A stretch of 10,646 bases of DNA. Source: Amoeboradix gromovi (lineage: Eukaryota > Sanchytriomycota > Sanchytriomycetes > Sanchytriales > Sanchytriaceae). The notes beneath the pieces are model-generated. The model worked only from the letters and a program-made list of their open reading frames with translations, ran no database searches and had not been told where the DNA came from. Location of the stretch: the NCBI GenBank assembly GCA_018985225.1, contig JADGIF010000338.1, forward strand, positions 1-10,646, given 5' to 3'. The position numbers were made by a program, and so were the translations under genes. Shown in pieces: positions 1 through 7,939 of this stretch (position 1 is the first letter of the stretch; each line of letters opens with the position of its first letter).

Positions 1-8
1 TAAGAAAA

Positions 9-235
9 TGCACCTTTTGCTTAGATGCTCAAAGACCTCATATATTTGAACGAGATGCAGGGTCTTCTAGTTTTATTTTGAAGAGAGGATTGAAAGTAAT
101 GAAAGAAAATTGGTATAATAGAAGATCTTTTATTAATGATAGCATTTCCTCCGTGAGTTAGTCTAGTTTTTATATTTGGTGTCCCTAATATACCTGTCTT
201 ATGTAAAATGCATCATTTAATTGAAGGCTAGAAAC
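9..235 (+). repeat. Dispersed repeat, copy A (inverted partner at 4050-4280)
   Basis: The stretch beginning TGCACCTTTTGCTTAG matches the reverse complement of 4050-4280 over most of its length. Shared landmarks are CTCAAAGACCTCATATATTTG, GAAGAGAGGA/AAGAGAGGAG, TTTATTAATRATAG and TTTCCTCC, then the hairpin-derived block ending GGTGTCCC. Similarity continues for about 50 bp beyond that block (ATATAC, AAAATG, AGAAAC) and then fades. This copy lacks about 24 bp, the left arm of the embedded hairpin module. No intact transposase is visible. It is probably a non-autonomous transposon relic, and the left boundary may lie outside the window. Confidence 0.7.
156..185 (+). mobile_element. Half copy of the hairpin (MITE-like) module
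   Basis: GTTAGTCTAGTTTTTATATT followed by TGGTGTCCC and then TA matches the right half of the complete 53-bp hairpins at 4097-4149 and 7940-7992. The left arm (TGGGACACC...TTTAAAAAC) is missing, so this copy cannot fold. It lies inside repeat copy A at the same relative place as the complete hairpin in copy B. That suggests the hairpin was there before the larger repeat was copied, and that a deletion later removed one arm here. Confidence 0.6.
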
Positions 236-500
236 CCAAAAGAATTAATTGATAATCGAATGCCATTTAAACATGGTACGAATCTTGATGTTTCTATTTT
301 TTATGAGCGACCCAAAAAGAGTACATTCCTTTCTAAACAAGCTCTGAAGCTGAAAGAGCTCGGTTCGGTTCTTTTTTCAAAGCTCTACTAAAGAGTGCAT
401 ATTGACGTGAGAGGATAACAGTTTTGGATTATTAATGAATAAATAATTTATCGTGAATAGTTCAACTTTTTCGCTCCACTTTAATGCCTATCGATTCATT
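236..500. other. Gene-poor stretch with one short open frame of doubtful status
   Basis: No recognisable gene. A 43-codon open frame starts with ATG at 260 and stops at 389-391 on the + strand. Its product has a lysine/serine-rich middle (ERPKKSTFLSKQ) and a leucine-rich end. It matches no family I know and may be a scrap of a transposon protein next to copy A, or chance. The remainder is AT-rich with an imperfect GAGCTCGG-like patch near 355-365 and no clear structure. Confidence 0.3.
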
Positions 501-682
501 AAAGTGCTAGCTCACGCTTAACCTCCTCGGGAAGAATTGAACATGGATGCATGTATTTCAAATTTGAGTTCCTTACTGCCTTCTAGTTTTTATCTTCTTT
601 AAAATAACCGTTTCAGTGTCTTAATACTAACTATACTTAAAAGTTTGTTATACAAGCACTGGCTTGTGGTTTAATGTCTTCC
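501..682 (-). pseudogene. Fanzor/TnpB-like C-terminal remnant, copy F0
   Basis: Read on the minus strand, this contains AGATAAAAACTAGAAGGC, then AGTAAGGAACTC, then ATACATGCATCCATGTTCAA and AAGCGTGAGCTAGCAC. The same order occurs in the best copy at 8499-8588 (AGATAGAGATTATATGGC, TGCAAGGAAC, ATGCATCCTTGTTCAA, AAGCGTGAGCGATCAC). The codons for the RDxMAARN motif read K-N-stop-K-A-V-R-N here, so the copy is dead. Upstream, GGAAGACATTAAACCACAAG resembles the end of the first zinc-ribbon unit of the 8.3 kb copy. The conserved 24-bp 3' block of the other copies is not found here, so this copy is truncated or more diverged at its 3' end. Confidence 0.55.
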
Positions 683-1039
683 TTATGTTTATTGAGTCAA
701 ACACTCAACGATGATCTCATTCAAGGAATTAGTAGAAATAATAGGTGATTTTTGAATGTCTTGTAAATACCAAAAAAATTCTGGCGTTTGAAAGCACCAG
801 ACGGGTCCGGTAGTAAACTGCATTCAGTTCCCCTTGCTGATTTCGTTAGATATAACACAATCTTGTCATGGTGATCTGGAGACTAACCAGATAAAATTAG
901 AGAATATCCAGTTTCATGCAATCAGAAGAGTATAGAATGAGATTGCGCTGAAGCGATAAACTCACTTGCCTAAGATAAATGGGTTGATCGATTAAATTTT
1001 ACTGTTGATTTTTATAAAAATCTCCTTGCAACCTTGGAT

Positions 1040-3058
1040 ATGGATCAAATCATTGTGAATAAGTTACATGTTCCTCTAATTGTTGGCGTTGATTTTTGGG
1101 AAAGAAAAAAACCGCAAAACGTTCTTATCACTATTAAACTAGGACATGATTTCGAAAAGGTTGCAATTACAGATGATATTCAGGATACATTGGATTACAC
1201 AAAATTACAAAAACAGTTGTCTAATACTGGAAATTTTGAAGACCTTGAGTCTCTTGTCAATCATTTATCTTCTTATAATGGTCAAGTGTTAGTTGAATTA
1301 CCTAGGGGTGCTTTGTTTTCTAGCTGTATTAAATTACAAAAGATTGAAAACTACTTCACTTATTTCATCCAAGATCTTCAAGTAGAAACCATTATTGGTG
1401 TGAATCCTCATGAGCGGATTTCTCTGCAGCCTATTCTTATACATCTTGAGATGAAATGCAGCTCTTCCTCAAGGGTCAATTATCGTTTAATTTGCAAAGA
1501 AATCCGTTGCCGTGCTAAGCTGGCATCCTTTAAAACTATCGAAGCATTGAACATACACTTATTAAAAGCTGTTTTTGATTGCCACTTATTTGATAGTGTC
1601 TCTATAACTATAGACAAAACTAGTGCTTTATCTTACGCTTCTTCCTCTCGAGTCGTTAGTTTCCGAAATCTTGAATGGTACAAACAAATTAAACCAAGAG
1701 TTAACAAATCTAACATATTCTTTCTTTCTATCGGCAGCAATGTTGATCCAATAACAAACATTCATAATGCTCTCGATAAAATTGAATTGTATTGCAATAT
1801 ACTAGACACATCATTCTTATACGAATCGCTGCCAATGTACATCAAAGACCAACCCAAGTTTTTAAATTGCGTTGTGAAAGCGAGCACCAACCTTGAACCT
1901 ATTGTGCTGTTAAAGTACCTAAAACAGACAGAAATGGACTTAAAAAGATTTGATAACTACGTCAAAAATGGCCCGCGTCCTATTGATTTGGACATATTGT
2001 ATTATGAATCATTGATTGTTCAGATTGACTCGCTTTCTATCCCACATCCAAGCATCCAGGAACGAGAATTCGTGCTACAACCAATGTGCGATATTGCACC
2101 TCACTTTGTACATCCTACATTGTCTAGGAATCAGCAGAAATTGCTGGACATACTACTTCAAACTAAACCCTCAGAATTGCGAAGAGTTATTCCTATCAAT
2201 GGTGAATTGTGGGATTTTAAATCAACAAAAATCATGGGGATATTAAACGTAACGCCAGACAGCTTTTCAGACGGAAATTCTTATAACACTGTAGATTTAG
2301 CGGTAGAAAGAATTAATGAAATGGTTTCAGAGGGAGCAGATATTATTGATATCGGCGGGCAGTCGACAAGGCCGAATGCACAGGATGTTGGCGTGGAGGA
2401 AGAGTTAAAGCGCGTTTTGCCTGTGCTAAAGTTATTAAATACAAGTGTACCCATATCCGTAGACACTTATAGATCAGTAGTGGCTAATGAAGTTATTCTA
2501 AATGGCGCATCGATAATTAACGATGTCTCATCATGTCAAGATCCACAAATGTTACAAGTTGTAAAAAAGCACAAAGTTCCAATCGTGATGATGCATATGA
2601 GAGGCAATTCCAGTACAATGTCCAGTCTTACGAACTATAAAAATGACACTGTTAATGTGGTGCAAAAAGAGCTGACGAACAAAGTTAGAACCGCCTTAAG
2701 CAGTGGGATACCAAGATGGCTAATTATTGTAGATCCTGGGTTAGGATTTGCAAAGACCGTCGATCAGAATATTGAACTGATCAAGTTAAAGTCTACATTT
2801 AACGAGGTTGCTGATTTCTCACATTCGGAGGCTTCCTACTGTGTTAATCTCTTCAAGACATTTCCCGTTTTAATGGGGCCAAGTAGGAAGGCATTTATTG
2901 GAGCCATGACTGATAAAGAAATCGCGAAAGACAGGGTTATGGGTACCGCAGCTGTCGTTACAGTTTGTATTGAAAATGGATGCAATTTTGTCAGGGTGCA
3001 TGATGTTAAAGAAATGAAAGAGGTAATAAAAGCAGCCGATTATATTTATAATAAATGA
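1040..3058 (+). CDS. FOL1: Trifunctional folate-synthesis enzyme: dihydroneopterin aldolase / HPPK / dihydropteroate synthase
   Basis: Makes 7,8-dihydropteroate from dihydroneopterin in three steps (aldolase, pyrophosphokinase, condensation with p-aminobenzoate), the route blocked by sulfonamides. In the 672-residue product, residues 1-105 and 110-212 are two DHNA aldolase repeats with the WER/HER glutamates (E21, E125). Residues 226-365 are HPPK, with IGSN (231-234) and the Mg/ATP pair in PIDLDIL (D316, D318). Residues 397-672 are DHPS, with MGILNVTPDSFSDG (399-412), GGQSTRP (T443, P445 intact), DPGLGFAKT (565 on), GPSRKAF (613 on) and RVHD near the end. The second aldolase repeat keeps the catalytic-type lysine (K193, DKTSAL), whereas the first has ELPRGAL with no lysine there. 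I start at the ATG at 1040; the in-frame TTG at 1034 is not a plausible eukaryotic start. The product is somewhat shorter than the roughly 740-820 residues usual for fungal homologues. No intron is visible. Confidence 0.96.
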   Translation: MDQIIVNKLHVPLIVGVDFWERKKPQNVLITIKLGHDFEKVAITDDIQDTLDYTKLQKQLSNTGNFEDLESLVNHLSSYNGQVLVELPRGALFSSCIKLQKIENYFTYFIQDLQVETIIGVNPHERISLQPILIHLEMKCSSSSRVNYRLICKEIRCRAKLASFKTIEALNIHLLKAVFDCHLFDSVSITIDKTSALSYASSSRVVSFRNLEWYKQIKPRVNKSNIFFLSIGSNVDPITNIHNALDKIELYCNILDTSFLYESLPMYIKDQPKFLNCVVKASTNLEPIVLLKYLKQTEMDLKRFDNYVKNGPRPIDLDILYYESLIVQIDSLSIPHPSIQEREFVLQPMCDIAPHFVHPTLSRNQQKLLDILLQTKPSELRRVIPINGELWDFKSTKIMGILNVTPDSFSDGNSYNTVDLAVERINEMVSEGADIIDIGGQSTRPNAQDVGVEEELKRVLPVLKLLNTSVPISVDTYRSVVANEVILNGASIINDVSSCQDPQMLQVVKKHKVPIVMMHMRGNSSTMSSLTNYKNDTVNVVQKELTNKVRTALSSGIPRWLIIVDPGLGFAKTVDQNIELIKLKSTFNEVADFSHSEASYCVNLFKTFPVLMGPSRKAFIGAMTDKEIAKDRVMGTAAVVTVCIENGCNFVRVHDVKEMKEVIKAADYIYNK

Positions 3059-3124
3059 TTTAACTGACATTCAGTATATAGTTAAAATCTAGCGAATTGG
3101 AAATTACCCACTTGGAATCGCGAA

Positions 3125-3811
3125 ATGAATTTCATTAGAAACTCAGACGGAAGCTACAAACTGAGCCAAGACTTAATATCACCCATTGATATGAATGGAA
3201 ATAACGCAATATTCGCTCCTATATTCCCGCTACATGATCCTGAAAATTTCTTACTACTTGACAGTGTACCTCAGAGTAAAACTTTTGAAGAGAAGGAACG
3301 AAGCCATGCAAACTTGCCTCCAAATCCATTAGAACACACCTACAATACGGCTATGGAAAGAACTCCATTAACAGTGAACTTTCCATTTCTTCATCGATTC
3401 TACCAGGAATCTAGTCCACTATCAATGCCGTCTTCACCTAGAGTGCCGAACCTAACCTGCAGTTTATGCGGTAAAGTGTTTAAGCATAGAGGCGATGTAA
3501 TGCGACATATGCAAAACGTACATGTTCAAAGAGAGGCATGTGTATTTTGTGGGAAACAGCTAAAAATCAATGGTCGAAGTGATGCTAAGATCAAGCACTT
3601 TGCTAGATGTCCTAGATTTGTTGCACTTCTGCCACCTAGAACGAGTAATGTCCCTGAACTAGCTAAAAGGGCATATCACTTGCTAAAGCACAAGATCCCA
3701 ATCTCTTTGAAGACATTGAATCTTCAGCTGTCTGAGATACAAGAGGAGGCTAGGAAACTTGTACTAACGCCCGCTTTAATTTCATCTTATCCAGTCTCCA
3801 TATTAGATTGA
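3125..3811 (+). CDS. C2H2 zinc-finger protein, putative DNA-binding regulator
   Basis: A 228-residue protein with one canonical C2H2 finger at residues 112-133 (C112, C115, H128, H133; CSLCGKVFKHRGDVMRHMQ). It is followed at once by a second, atypical CxxC unit (C139, C142) whose remaining ligands are probably H158 and C162, a C2HC arrangement. The first ~105 residues are low in structure and rich in Pro, Ser and Asn, as in many fungal transcription factors. The last ~50 residues are likely helical (AYHLLKHK, LQLSEIQEEARKL). The ATG has an A at -3 (GCGAAATGA), a good context. It begins only 66 bp after the FOL1 stop on the same strand, so its promoter must lie in that gap or inside FOL1. I cannot name an orthologue or target genes; nuclear DNA binding is inferred from the finger. 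Confidence 0.8.
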   Translation: MNFIRNSDGSYKLSQDLISPIDMNGNNAIFAPIFPLHDPENFLLLDSVPQSKTFEEKERSHANLPPNPLEHTYNTAMERTPLTVNFPFLHRFYQESSPLSMPSSPRVPNLTCSLCGKVFKHRGDVMRHMQNVHVQREACVFCGKQLKINGRSDAKIKHFARCPRFVALLPPRTSNVPELAKRAYHLLKHKIPISLKTLNLQLSEIQEEARKLVLTPALISSYPVSILD

Positions 3812-4049
3812 ATAAATTAAGTATAGTAGTAACTTTCCTAGGTATCCATTCCATGTTTAGTAGTGCCGCCATCCTTGAAGGCCTATGTCCATACTTAGTA
3901 GCAAACAATCATGATTTTAGCAATCAAACTATCGTTTTGGCCACGATATATAATATTAGAGCATGATTCTCATGTCCTAAATCTTTTTCGCCTTCCGCAC
4001 TTTTATCATTCTCATCTTCATTGCATCTAAAATATTTATTGGATGTGTA
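3812..4049. other. Intergenic DNA downstream of the zinc-finger gene
   Basis: No gene supported. AATAAATTAAG directly after the stop could serve as a 3'-end signal for the zinc-finger transcript. A 91-codon open frame on the minus strand (3924-4199) starts inside repeat copy B and runs into this stretch. Its first part is the repeat and the hairpin itself (WSSFYIW is encoded by the hairpin arm), so it is most likely fortuitous. Confidence 0.5.
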
Positions 4050-4280
4050 TGTTTCTGGAACGAATTTAAGTGATTCCCATTTTGATAAATAGTATATGGC
4101 ACACCAAATATAAAAACTAGACCAAGTCGTTTTTAAAGTAGGTGCTCCATAAGGAGGAAATACTATTATTAATAAAAATCCTTCTTTCATTAATGTCACT
4201 CCTCTCTTTAAAATATAACAGAATGACCCACTATCTCTTTCAAATATATGAGGTCTTTGAGTGCCTAAGCAAAAGGTGCA
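4050..4280 (-). repeat. Dispersed repeat, copy B (inverted partner of 9-235)
   Basis: Read on the minus strand, it begins TGCACCTTTTGCTTAG and runs through CTCAAAGACCTCATATATTTG and TATTTTAAAGAGAGGAGTG to TTTCCTCC, then a complete 53-bp hairpin module, then ATATACTATTT...AAAATG...AGAAAC. This is the same order as copy A at 9-235. The two copies lie in opposite orientation about 4 kb apart and bracket FOL1 and the zinc-finger gene. No terminal inverted repeat or target duplication of the larger unit could be fixed by eye. Confidence 0.7.
4097..4149 (-). mobile_element. 53-bp hairpin element (MITE-like), TA on both sides
   Basis: TGGCACACC (4097-4105) and GGTGCTCCA (4141-4149) form outer inverted arms. 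TAAAAACTAG and the CGTTTTTA region form inner arms around a short loop. The dinucleotide TA lies immediately outside both ends (4095-4096, 4150-4151), as expected for a Tc1/mariner-type insertion. It is the same length and sequence as 7940-7992 apart from scattered substitutions. The family assignment rests only on the ends and the TA; no transposase is present. Confidence 0.6.
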
Positions 4281-4355
4281 ACTAATCAGATTAATTTAAT
4301 TTAACTTACTATCGGTTAATACACACCTGAAATAATGATTCAAACTGTATCAGAA

Positions 4356-4386
4356 AGTTAGTCTAGTTTTTATATTTGATTTCCCA
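4356..4386 (+). mobile_element. Half copy of the hairpin module
   Basis: AGTTAGTCTAGTTTTTATAT followed by TTGATTTCCC reproduces the right half of the 53-bp hairpin with changes in the terminal GGTGTCCC. As at 156-185, the partner arm is absent. The preceding AATAATGATT weakly recalls the TTAATGATAG that precedes the module in copy A, so this may be a third, badly worn copy of the larger repeat. Confidence 0.5.
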
Positions 4387-4926
4387 AATGTTTAACCTAG
4401 TTGATACCGGGCTAAGCTAATTTGCACGCGCTACGCAATCATTCGCCCATCAATATGGGATATGTCTAACTACAATTACTGCAGTTCCAATTTGTTTCTC
4501 TGCGTGTACATTAATTCAAGATTGTTTACAGGCCTTTGCAGGTTAGTAATTAATTGTATACCATACATATGAACTTTAGTGTAATCAAAAGTATGCAAGT
4601 CACCGCTGTTTTAACCATTTCATCACGTTCACTTACCGTGCTAATTTTGTCTAAATGCTCTTTAATAAGGTTTTGTCTTGGACAATAAATCTCCAATCTT
4701 CAGAATGCCAAGATTTCTTTTCACATTAATAACAAGTATCGATTGCATTTAATGTTTTCGAGGCAAAACTAGAGCTCTCGGTGCTACATATGAGACTCTA
4801 CCATAATCCACAAAGACATAGTCTAGTTTTGTATTAGGTTAGTCTCGATAACAGTATTTTAATGTTGGAATTAAGCCTCTTAAATTTGAATTGAATTGCT
4901 CTGGGGTTCACTTAGATCAATTCCAA
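4387..4926. other. Long gene-free stretch
   Basis: No gene, RNA gene or clear repeat could be supported. Short open frames occur on both strands but none exceeds about 40 codons or matches a known family. TAGTCTAGTTTTGTATTAGG at about 4818-4837 resembles the core of the hairpin module (GTCTAGTTTTTATATT) and may be a further fragment. This region lies directly upstream of Fanzor-like copy F1 in the same orientation, so it may be unrecognisably decayed 5' sequence of that element. Confidence 0.4.
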
Positions 4927-5130
4927 AATGTACGTACAATGAAACAAATTTTCCATTGGTTTGGAGATAGCTAGAGACCACAAGGTAGAAAGGAATATAT
5001 ATTAGAAATGTATGCATCACTTCCAATCTTGCCTCATGCTGGTGAGAGCATGATCAATTCCTGTAATTGAGTGACTAAAATCCTTGGTGTCTGTGGAGAT
5101 TCTTGATTTTCTCGGAAATCAGGACTTTCA
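4927..5130 (+). pseudogene. Fanzor/TnpB-like C-terminal remnant, copy F1
   Basis: TTGGTTTGGAGATAGCTAGA (4957 on) followed by GACCACAAGGTAGAAAGGAA and ATATAT encodes R-D-H-K-V-E-R-N-I-Y, aligning with RDYMAARNIY of the best copy at 8500. Then comes ATGTATGCATCACTTCCAAT, parallel to ATGTATATGCATCCTTGTTC in that copy. A stop follows the motif and most of the zinc ribbon is deleted. The 3' end holds GATTTTCTCGGAAATCAGGA plus CTTT (5105-5128), identical over 24 bp to 8632-8655. This copy is dead as a protein, but its 3' block is perfectly preserved. Confidence 0.6.
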
Positions 5131-5307
5131 ATGATTATTTACCATCTGGGAAATGATGTAAAAAGACAAATTTGAGAGAGGAGATAGTTAGTCCGCTTTC
5201 CCTAGTTTGTAGCCGAGAAAAGTGGGTCCCTGTTTAAAAAGTACTGAGGACTTTAGTAGTTTCTCCAGAATATTATTTTTTCATTTAAAAGTAATTTATT
5301 TTTATCG
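5131..5307. other. Short intergenic stretch downstream of copy F1 and of the Tom70-like gene
   Basis: No gene. TAGTTAGTCCGCTTTCCCTA near 5186 and GTGGGTCCCTG near 5221 loosely recall the hairpin-module ends, but too poorly to call. The 3' end of the Tom70-like transcript (minus strand) must fall here; the AT-rich run near 5270-5300 is the likely place. Confidence 0.35.
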
Positions 5308-6729
5308 CTATTGCTCAGCAATTGGTCTTTTTAATGATTCTGCTTGAAGACTGGCCAATGCTTGTAATTTAGCTCCCAAACTCTGAGTCAATTCACCAGG
5401 GGTTCTTGATATCTTCACTGCCGTATCAAATTCATTTAATGCCTTTTCTATGTGCCCGGCTTGTACTAACAGTTGCGCGTATTGAATATAGATCATATCA
5501 CATTCAGGATCAATTTTTTTCGCAGCTTCAAATAGCTCTTGAGATTGGCTGAAATCGTGTTGAGCAACCACCATGGCCTTATTAATATATGCCAAAGGAT
5601 TTCCTGTTTTCTCAATTGCATTATCAAAACACTTCAACGCTTGCTTCCAGTTCATTTGGTCCAAAAATAACTCACCCAAGTAGAGGTCTATAGTACCATC
5701 ATCAAACTCCTTCTTGGTTTTGATCATTTGGCGTAATGCTTCGTCTTTGTCACTTCGATATAAACATGTTGCTTTTTGAATTTTGGCGTATCTGTGAGCA
5801 GGATTGTTTTTTATAGATTGATCAAAGTCGCTTATAGCCTCATTAAACAAGTTGCTTAACAAAAACATTTGGCCTCTATGATAGTATGCATCAGCTTTTT
5901 CAATAGAATTGGAAGCTATTTCAATGCCCTTGTTTAATTCCGACATACCTAATTCACCATTTCCGCGCTCAATTGTAATGTTCCCCATCTTCAAGTAAGC
6001 ATTGACATTAGGTTTAATGTCACAAGATTGTTCAAAATAAGAATAAGCAGAATCTAAATCATAGTAAAGAAAAGCGAATGTTCCTAGAAGATTCAATCTA
6101 ACATGTTCGTCAGTGGATTCACTGATTTTTAATAGATCTTGATGAGCCTTTTCATATTTCCCCTCATCTATTAAGTCAAAAATTTTGCTAAGAGACTTGT
6201 CGGAAATTTCTTCTTGGAAGAAATAAGAGTCAAAATAGCTCTTAACAAATGTAGAACTTGGCAAACGACGTTCAAGTGGCATACTTTTTACCAACTCAAT
6301 CATCCACTCATTCAGCGTATTTGAGTACTCCTGAGTATTATTAAGAATGGACAGGACCACAAGTTCTAAGATCGCCTCTTCAGTTCTATTCAGCTTGTGT
6401 AAACACAGAGCGCGGCGATATCTACCCTTTGTATACAATGGATCAAGAAGTAACGCATTTTCACAATCTTCCAAAGTTAGCTCATATTTTTGAAGCTGAA
6501 AATATGAAGCTGCTCTATTTCCGTAGTAAATGCTCTGTTCCTCCTGCTCAATGGCTTTTGTATATTGATCAACTGCAGTTGAATAGTCCTTTTCTTTATA
6601 TGCTAGATTGCCTAGCGCTTTAAAATCGACCTTTTCCTTTGGTTTTCTGTTCAAATATAAATAAAGAACTGCTGCAGATCCAACTGCTATAGTTGTAGAA
6701 ATAATGACAACCTTCCACTGCTGTTGCAT
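5308..6729 (-). CDS. TOM70: Tom70-like mitochondrial import receptor (TPR protein)
   Basis: A 473-residue protein with one N-terminal membrane anchor (about residues 6-27: VVIISTTIAVGSAAVLYLYL) followed by a basic NRKPKEK stretch. This is the signal-anchor layout of outer-membrane Tom70, with the body in the cytosol. Residues 34-120 are three TPRs with a full carboxylate clamp (K37, N41, N71, K101, R105), the pocket that holds the EEVD tails of Hsp70/Hsp90. The C-terminal half carries the precursor-binding TPRs, including a Tom70-like DAYYHRGQMFLL segment and FDQSIKNNP, KALNEFDTAVKISRT. It should accept carrier-type preproteins from chaperones and pass them to the TOM pore. Yeast and Neurospora Tom70 exceed 600 residues; this one is shorter, mainly in the linker around residues 125-190. 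No intron is visible. A shorter chaperone-adaptor TPR protein is an alternative, but the anchor and C-terminal repeats favour Tom70. Confidence 0.87.
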   Translation of the reverse strand: MQQQWKVVIISTTIAVGSAAVLYLYLNRKPKEKVDFKALGNLAYKEKDYSTAVDQYTKAIEQEEQSIYYGNRAASYFQLQKYELTLEDCENALLLDPLYTKGRYRRALCLHKLNRTEEAILELVVLSILNNTQEYSNTLNEWMIELVKSMPLERRLPSSTFVKSYFDSYFFQEEISDKSLSKIFDLIDEGKYEKAHQDLLKISESTDEHVRLNLLGTFAFLYYDLDSAYSYFEQSCDIKPNVNAYLKMGNITIERGNGELGMSELNKGIEIASNSIEKADAYYHRGQMFLLSNLFNEAISDFDQSIKNNPAHRYAKIQKATCLYRSDKDEALRQMIKTKKEFDDGTIDLYLGELFLDQMNWKQALKCFDNAIEKTGNPLAYINKAMVVAQHDFSQSQELFEAAKKIDPECDMIYIQYAQLLVQAGHIEKALNEFDTAVKISRTPGELTQSLGAKLQALASLQAESLKRPIAEQ

Positions 6730-6887
6730 TGTGAACTCCCTGAAGATTTTACTTCAAGAAAAATGATGCGCCATAAACAGTCCACTCTTCTTAATTGAGC
6801 GTCGAGTATTTACCTCTTTGGAAAATATACTAATGCACTAGTTTGGTCTTTCTTTTGACGCAGAAAAAGGGTATTGGAGGCCTTGAC

Positions 6888-7480
6888 TCCGTAAAAGTCC
6901 TGATTTCCAAGAAGATCGAGAATTTCCAGAGAACCTGGCAATGCTAGTAAATCCGTTAGTGATTGCTCAAGCTTTCACTACCCTGAGGCGGGATTGAATA
7001 AGGATGCATACATTTGTATATATTCCTTGTGCCATATGGTCTCAATCTCCAAATGATAATTAATTCAAGTTTAGGTTTCTGAATTGGTTTTTTTAGAGTA
7101 CTACACCTTGTACATGCATAATAAGTATTAAGATATCGCGTTGTTGCACATGTGGTAAGAACAATCACATACTAATTGTTAAATAAATGACTTAAAGCTT
7201 TATTTTTACCGTTGATCTCTTTTGAGGACGGGTTAAAAGACATCCAAATTTTCCATATTTGGGCCAGTTCCACAATGTTAAAGAATTTATGCTGCCACTA
7301 TTAGTTATTCTTTAGATTTGACATGCTCAGGATTATATGCATTGATTCCATTTACAATTTGCAAAAAGGAAGAACAACGAGTATTTAAGGTATTTTAAAA
7401 ATCTGGAAAATTCACGTGATATTGTACAAATACACACAGATTATCGATAGTTGATTTATTCTATAAAATTCGATAGCTTT
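6888..7480 (-). pseudogene. Fanzor/TnpB-like remnant, copy F2
   Basis: On the minus strand the order matches copy F3 at 8088-8660. First is a region encoding SSFLQIVNGIN...NPEHVKSKE then stop (F3: SSFSQMVNGIN...YPEYVNSKE). A ~100-bp diverged part follows, then a ribbon half ACTRCSTLKK, then GTRNIYKCMHPYSIPPQGSE and SLSNH (F3: AARNIYLMYMHPCSIPPQGS and on), and the 3' block at 6894-6917 (22 of 24 bases as in F1 and F3). The second CxxC of the ribbon and the RD of the RDxMAARN motif are lost, and stops break the frame. It ends about 160 bp upstream of the Tom70-like start codon, so it borders that promoter. Confidence 0.65.
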
Positions 7481-7567
7481 TGGATCCAAATTTCTGCAAA
7501 TAAGACTTCTTGTATTTTCCTTCACCATTTTAGCCTTTTCTTGTAGTAAATTAACTTCGAATCTCAA
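7412..7567 (-). other. Open stretch upstream of copy F2, possible more N-terminal part of the same element
   Basis: A 51-codon open frame bounded by TAG and TGA encodes EVNLLQEKAKMVKENTRS, then LICRNLDPKAIEFYRINQL. Its lower part (AGCTATCGAATTTTATAGAA) aligns with AGCTCGATTGTTTTCTTGAA at 8088 in copy F3, so homology between the two copies reaches at least this far. I do not recognise a RuvC catalytic motif in it. It may be the decayed middle of the nuclease gene. Confidence 0.35.
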
Positions 7568-7939
7568 CTAGGACGGTTCTTCCTGTTTATGTTACAAATT
7601 TATGAAGAGAAGAGGTTAATAGAATAAAGCATTTATGGTAATAAAACGAATTAACCATCTAGACGTTATTCTAACTGGAGTGTTCTATTTGAATAAAAAT
7701 TCTTACTCGTATAAAAATATAATTCCTAGATGATTGCATATGAGTGTAGCAACCTTTAGTAAACTTCAGCTTGGTTTCCGCAAGCACTATCAATTGCTAG
7801 TTTTGGGGTGTTTGTCCATCCCTGACTTAAACGCAAATCTTACGAAATTGTCTCGGCATACTAACTGTTGCTTTAATTTCAATTCGACTTTTCTCTTGAT
7901 TCAGGAAATGTTTTAGAGAGTCACTCTTTTACGAACATA
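7568..7939. other. Gene-free stretch between repeats
   Basis: Nothing supported. A 60-codon + strand open frame (7734-7916) has no recognisable domain. On the minus strand, about 30 codons near 7835-7920 read KHFLNQEKSRIEIKATVS and then hit a stop; this lies upstream of copy F2 in the same orientation and could be more of that element, but I have no second copy to compare. Confidence 0.35.

Noticed and set aside
1034-1039. In-frame TTG six bases before the FOL1 ATG as start codon
   Set aside because: Nuclear eukaryotic genes start at ATG, and the ATG at 1040 is the first in this frame after a stop at 971-973.
2281-2466. Antisense and alternate-frame open stretches inside FOL1 (also near 2016-2246 and 2870-3070)
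   Set aside because: They are shadows of the strongly conserved FOL1 frame with no domain content.
3924-4199. 91-codon minus-strand frame containing ETYTSNKYFRC, which recalls the E-x-x-TSK segment of TnpB/Fanzor proteins
   Set aside because: The frame starts in repeat copy B and passes through the 53-bp hairpin, no CxxC ribbon follows, and the corresponding frame in copy A is not preserved.
6429-6623. Plus-strand open stretch inside the Tom70-like gene, and one inside calmodulin (8887-9096)
   Set aside because: Shadow frames opposite clear conserved coding sequence.
7775-7850. Possible RuvC-I-like LAIDSACGNQAEVY on the minus strand upstream of copy F2
   Set aside because: The DPG-type core is not present, the frame is closed shortly after and no second copy supports it.
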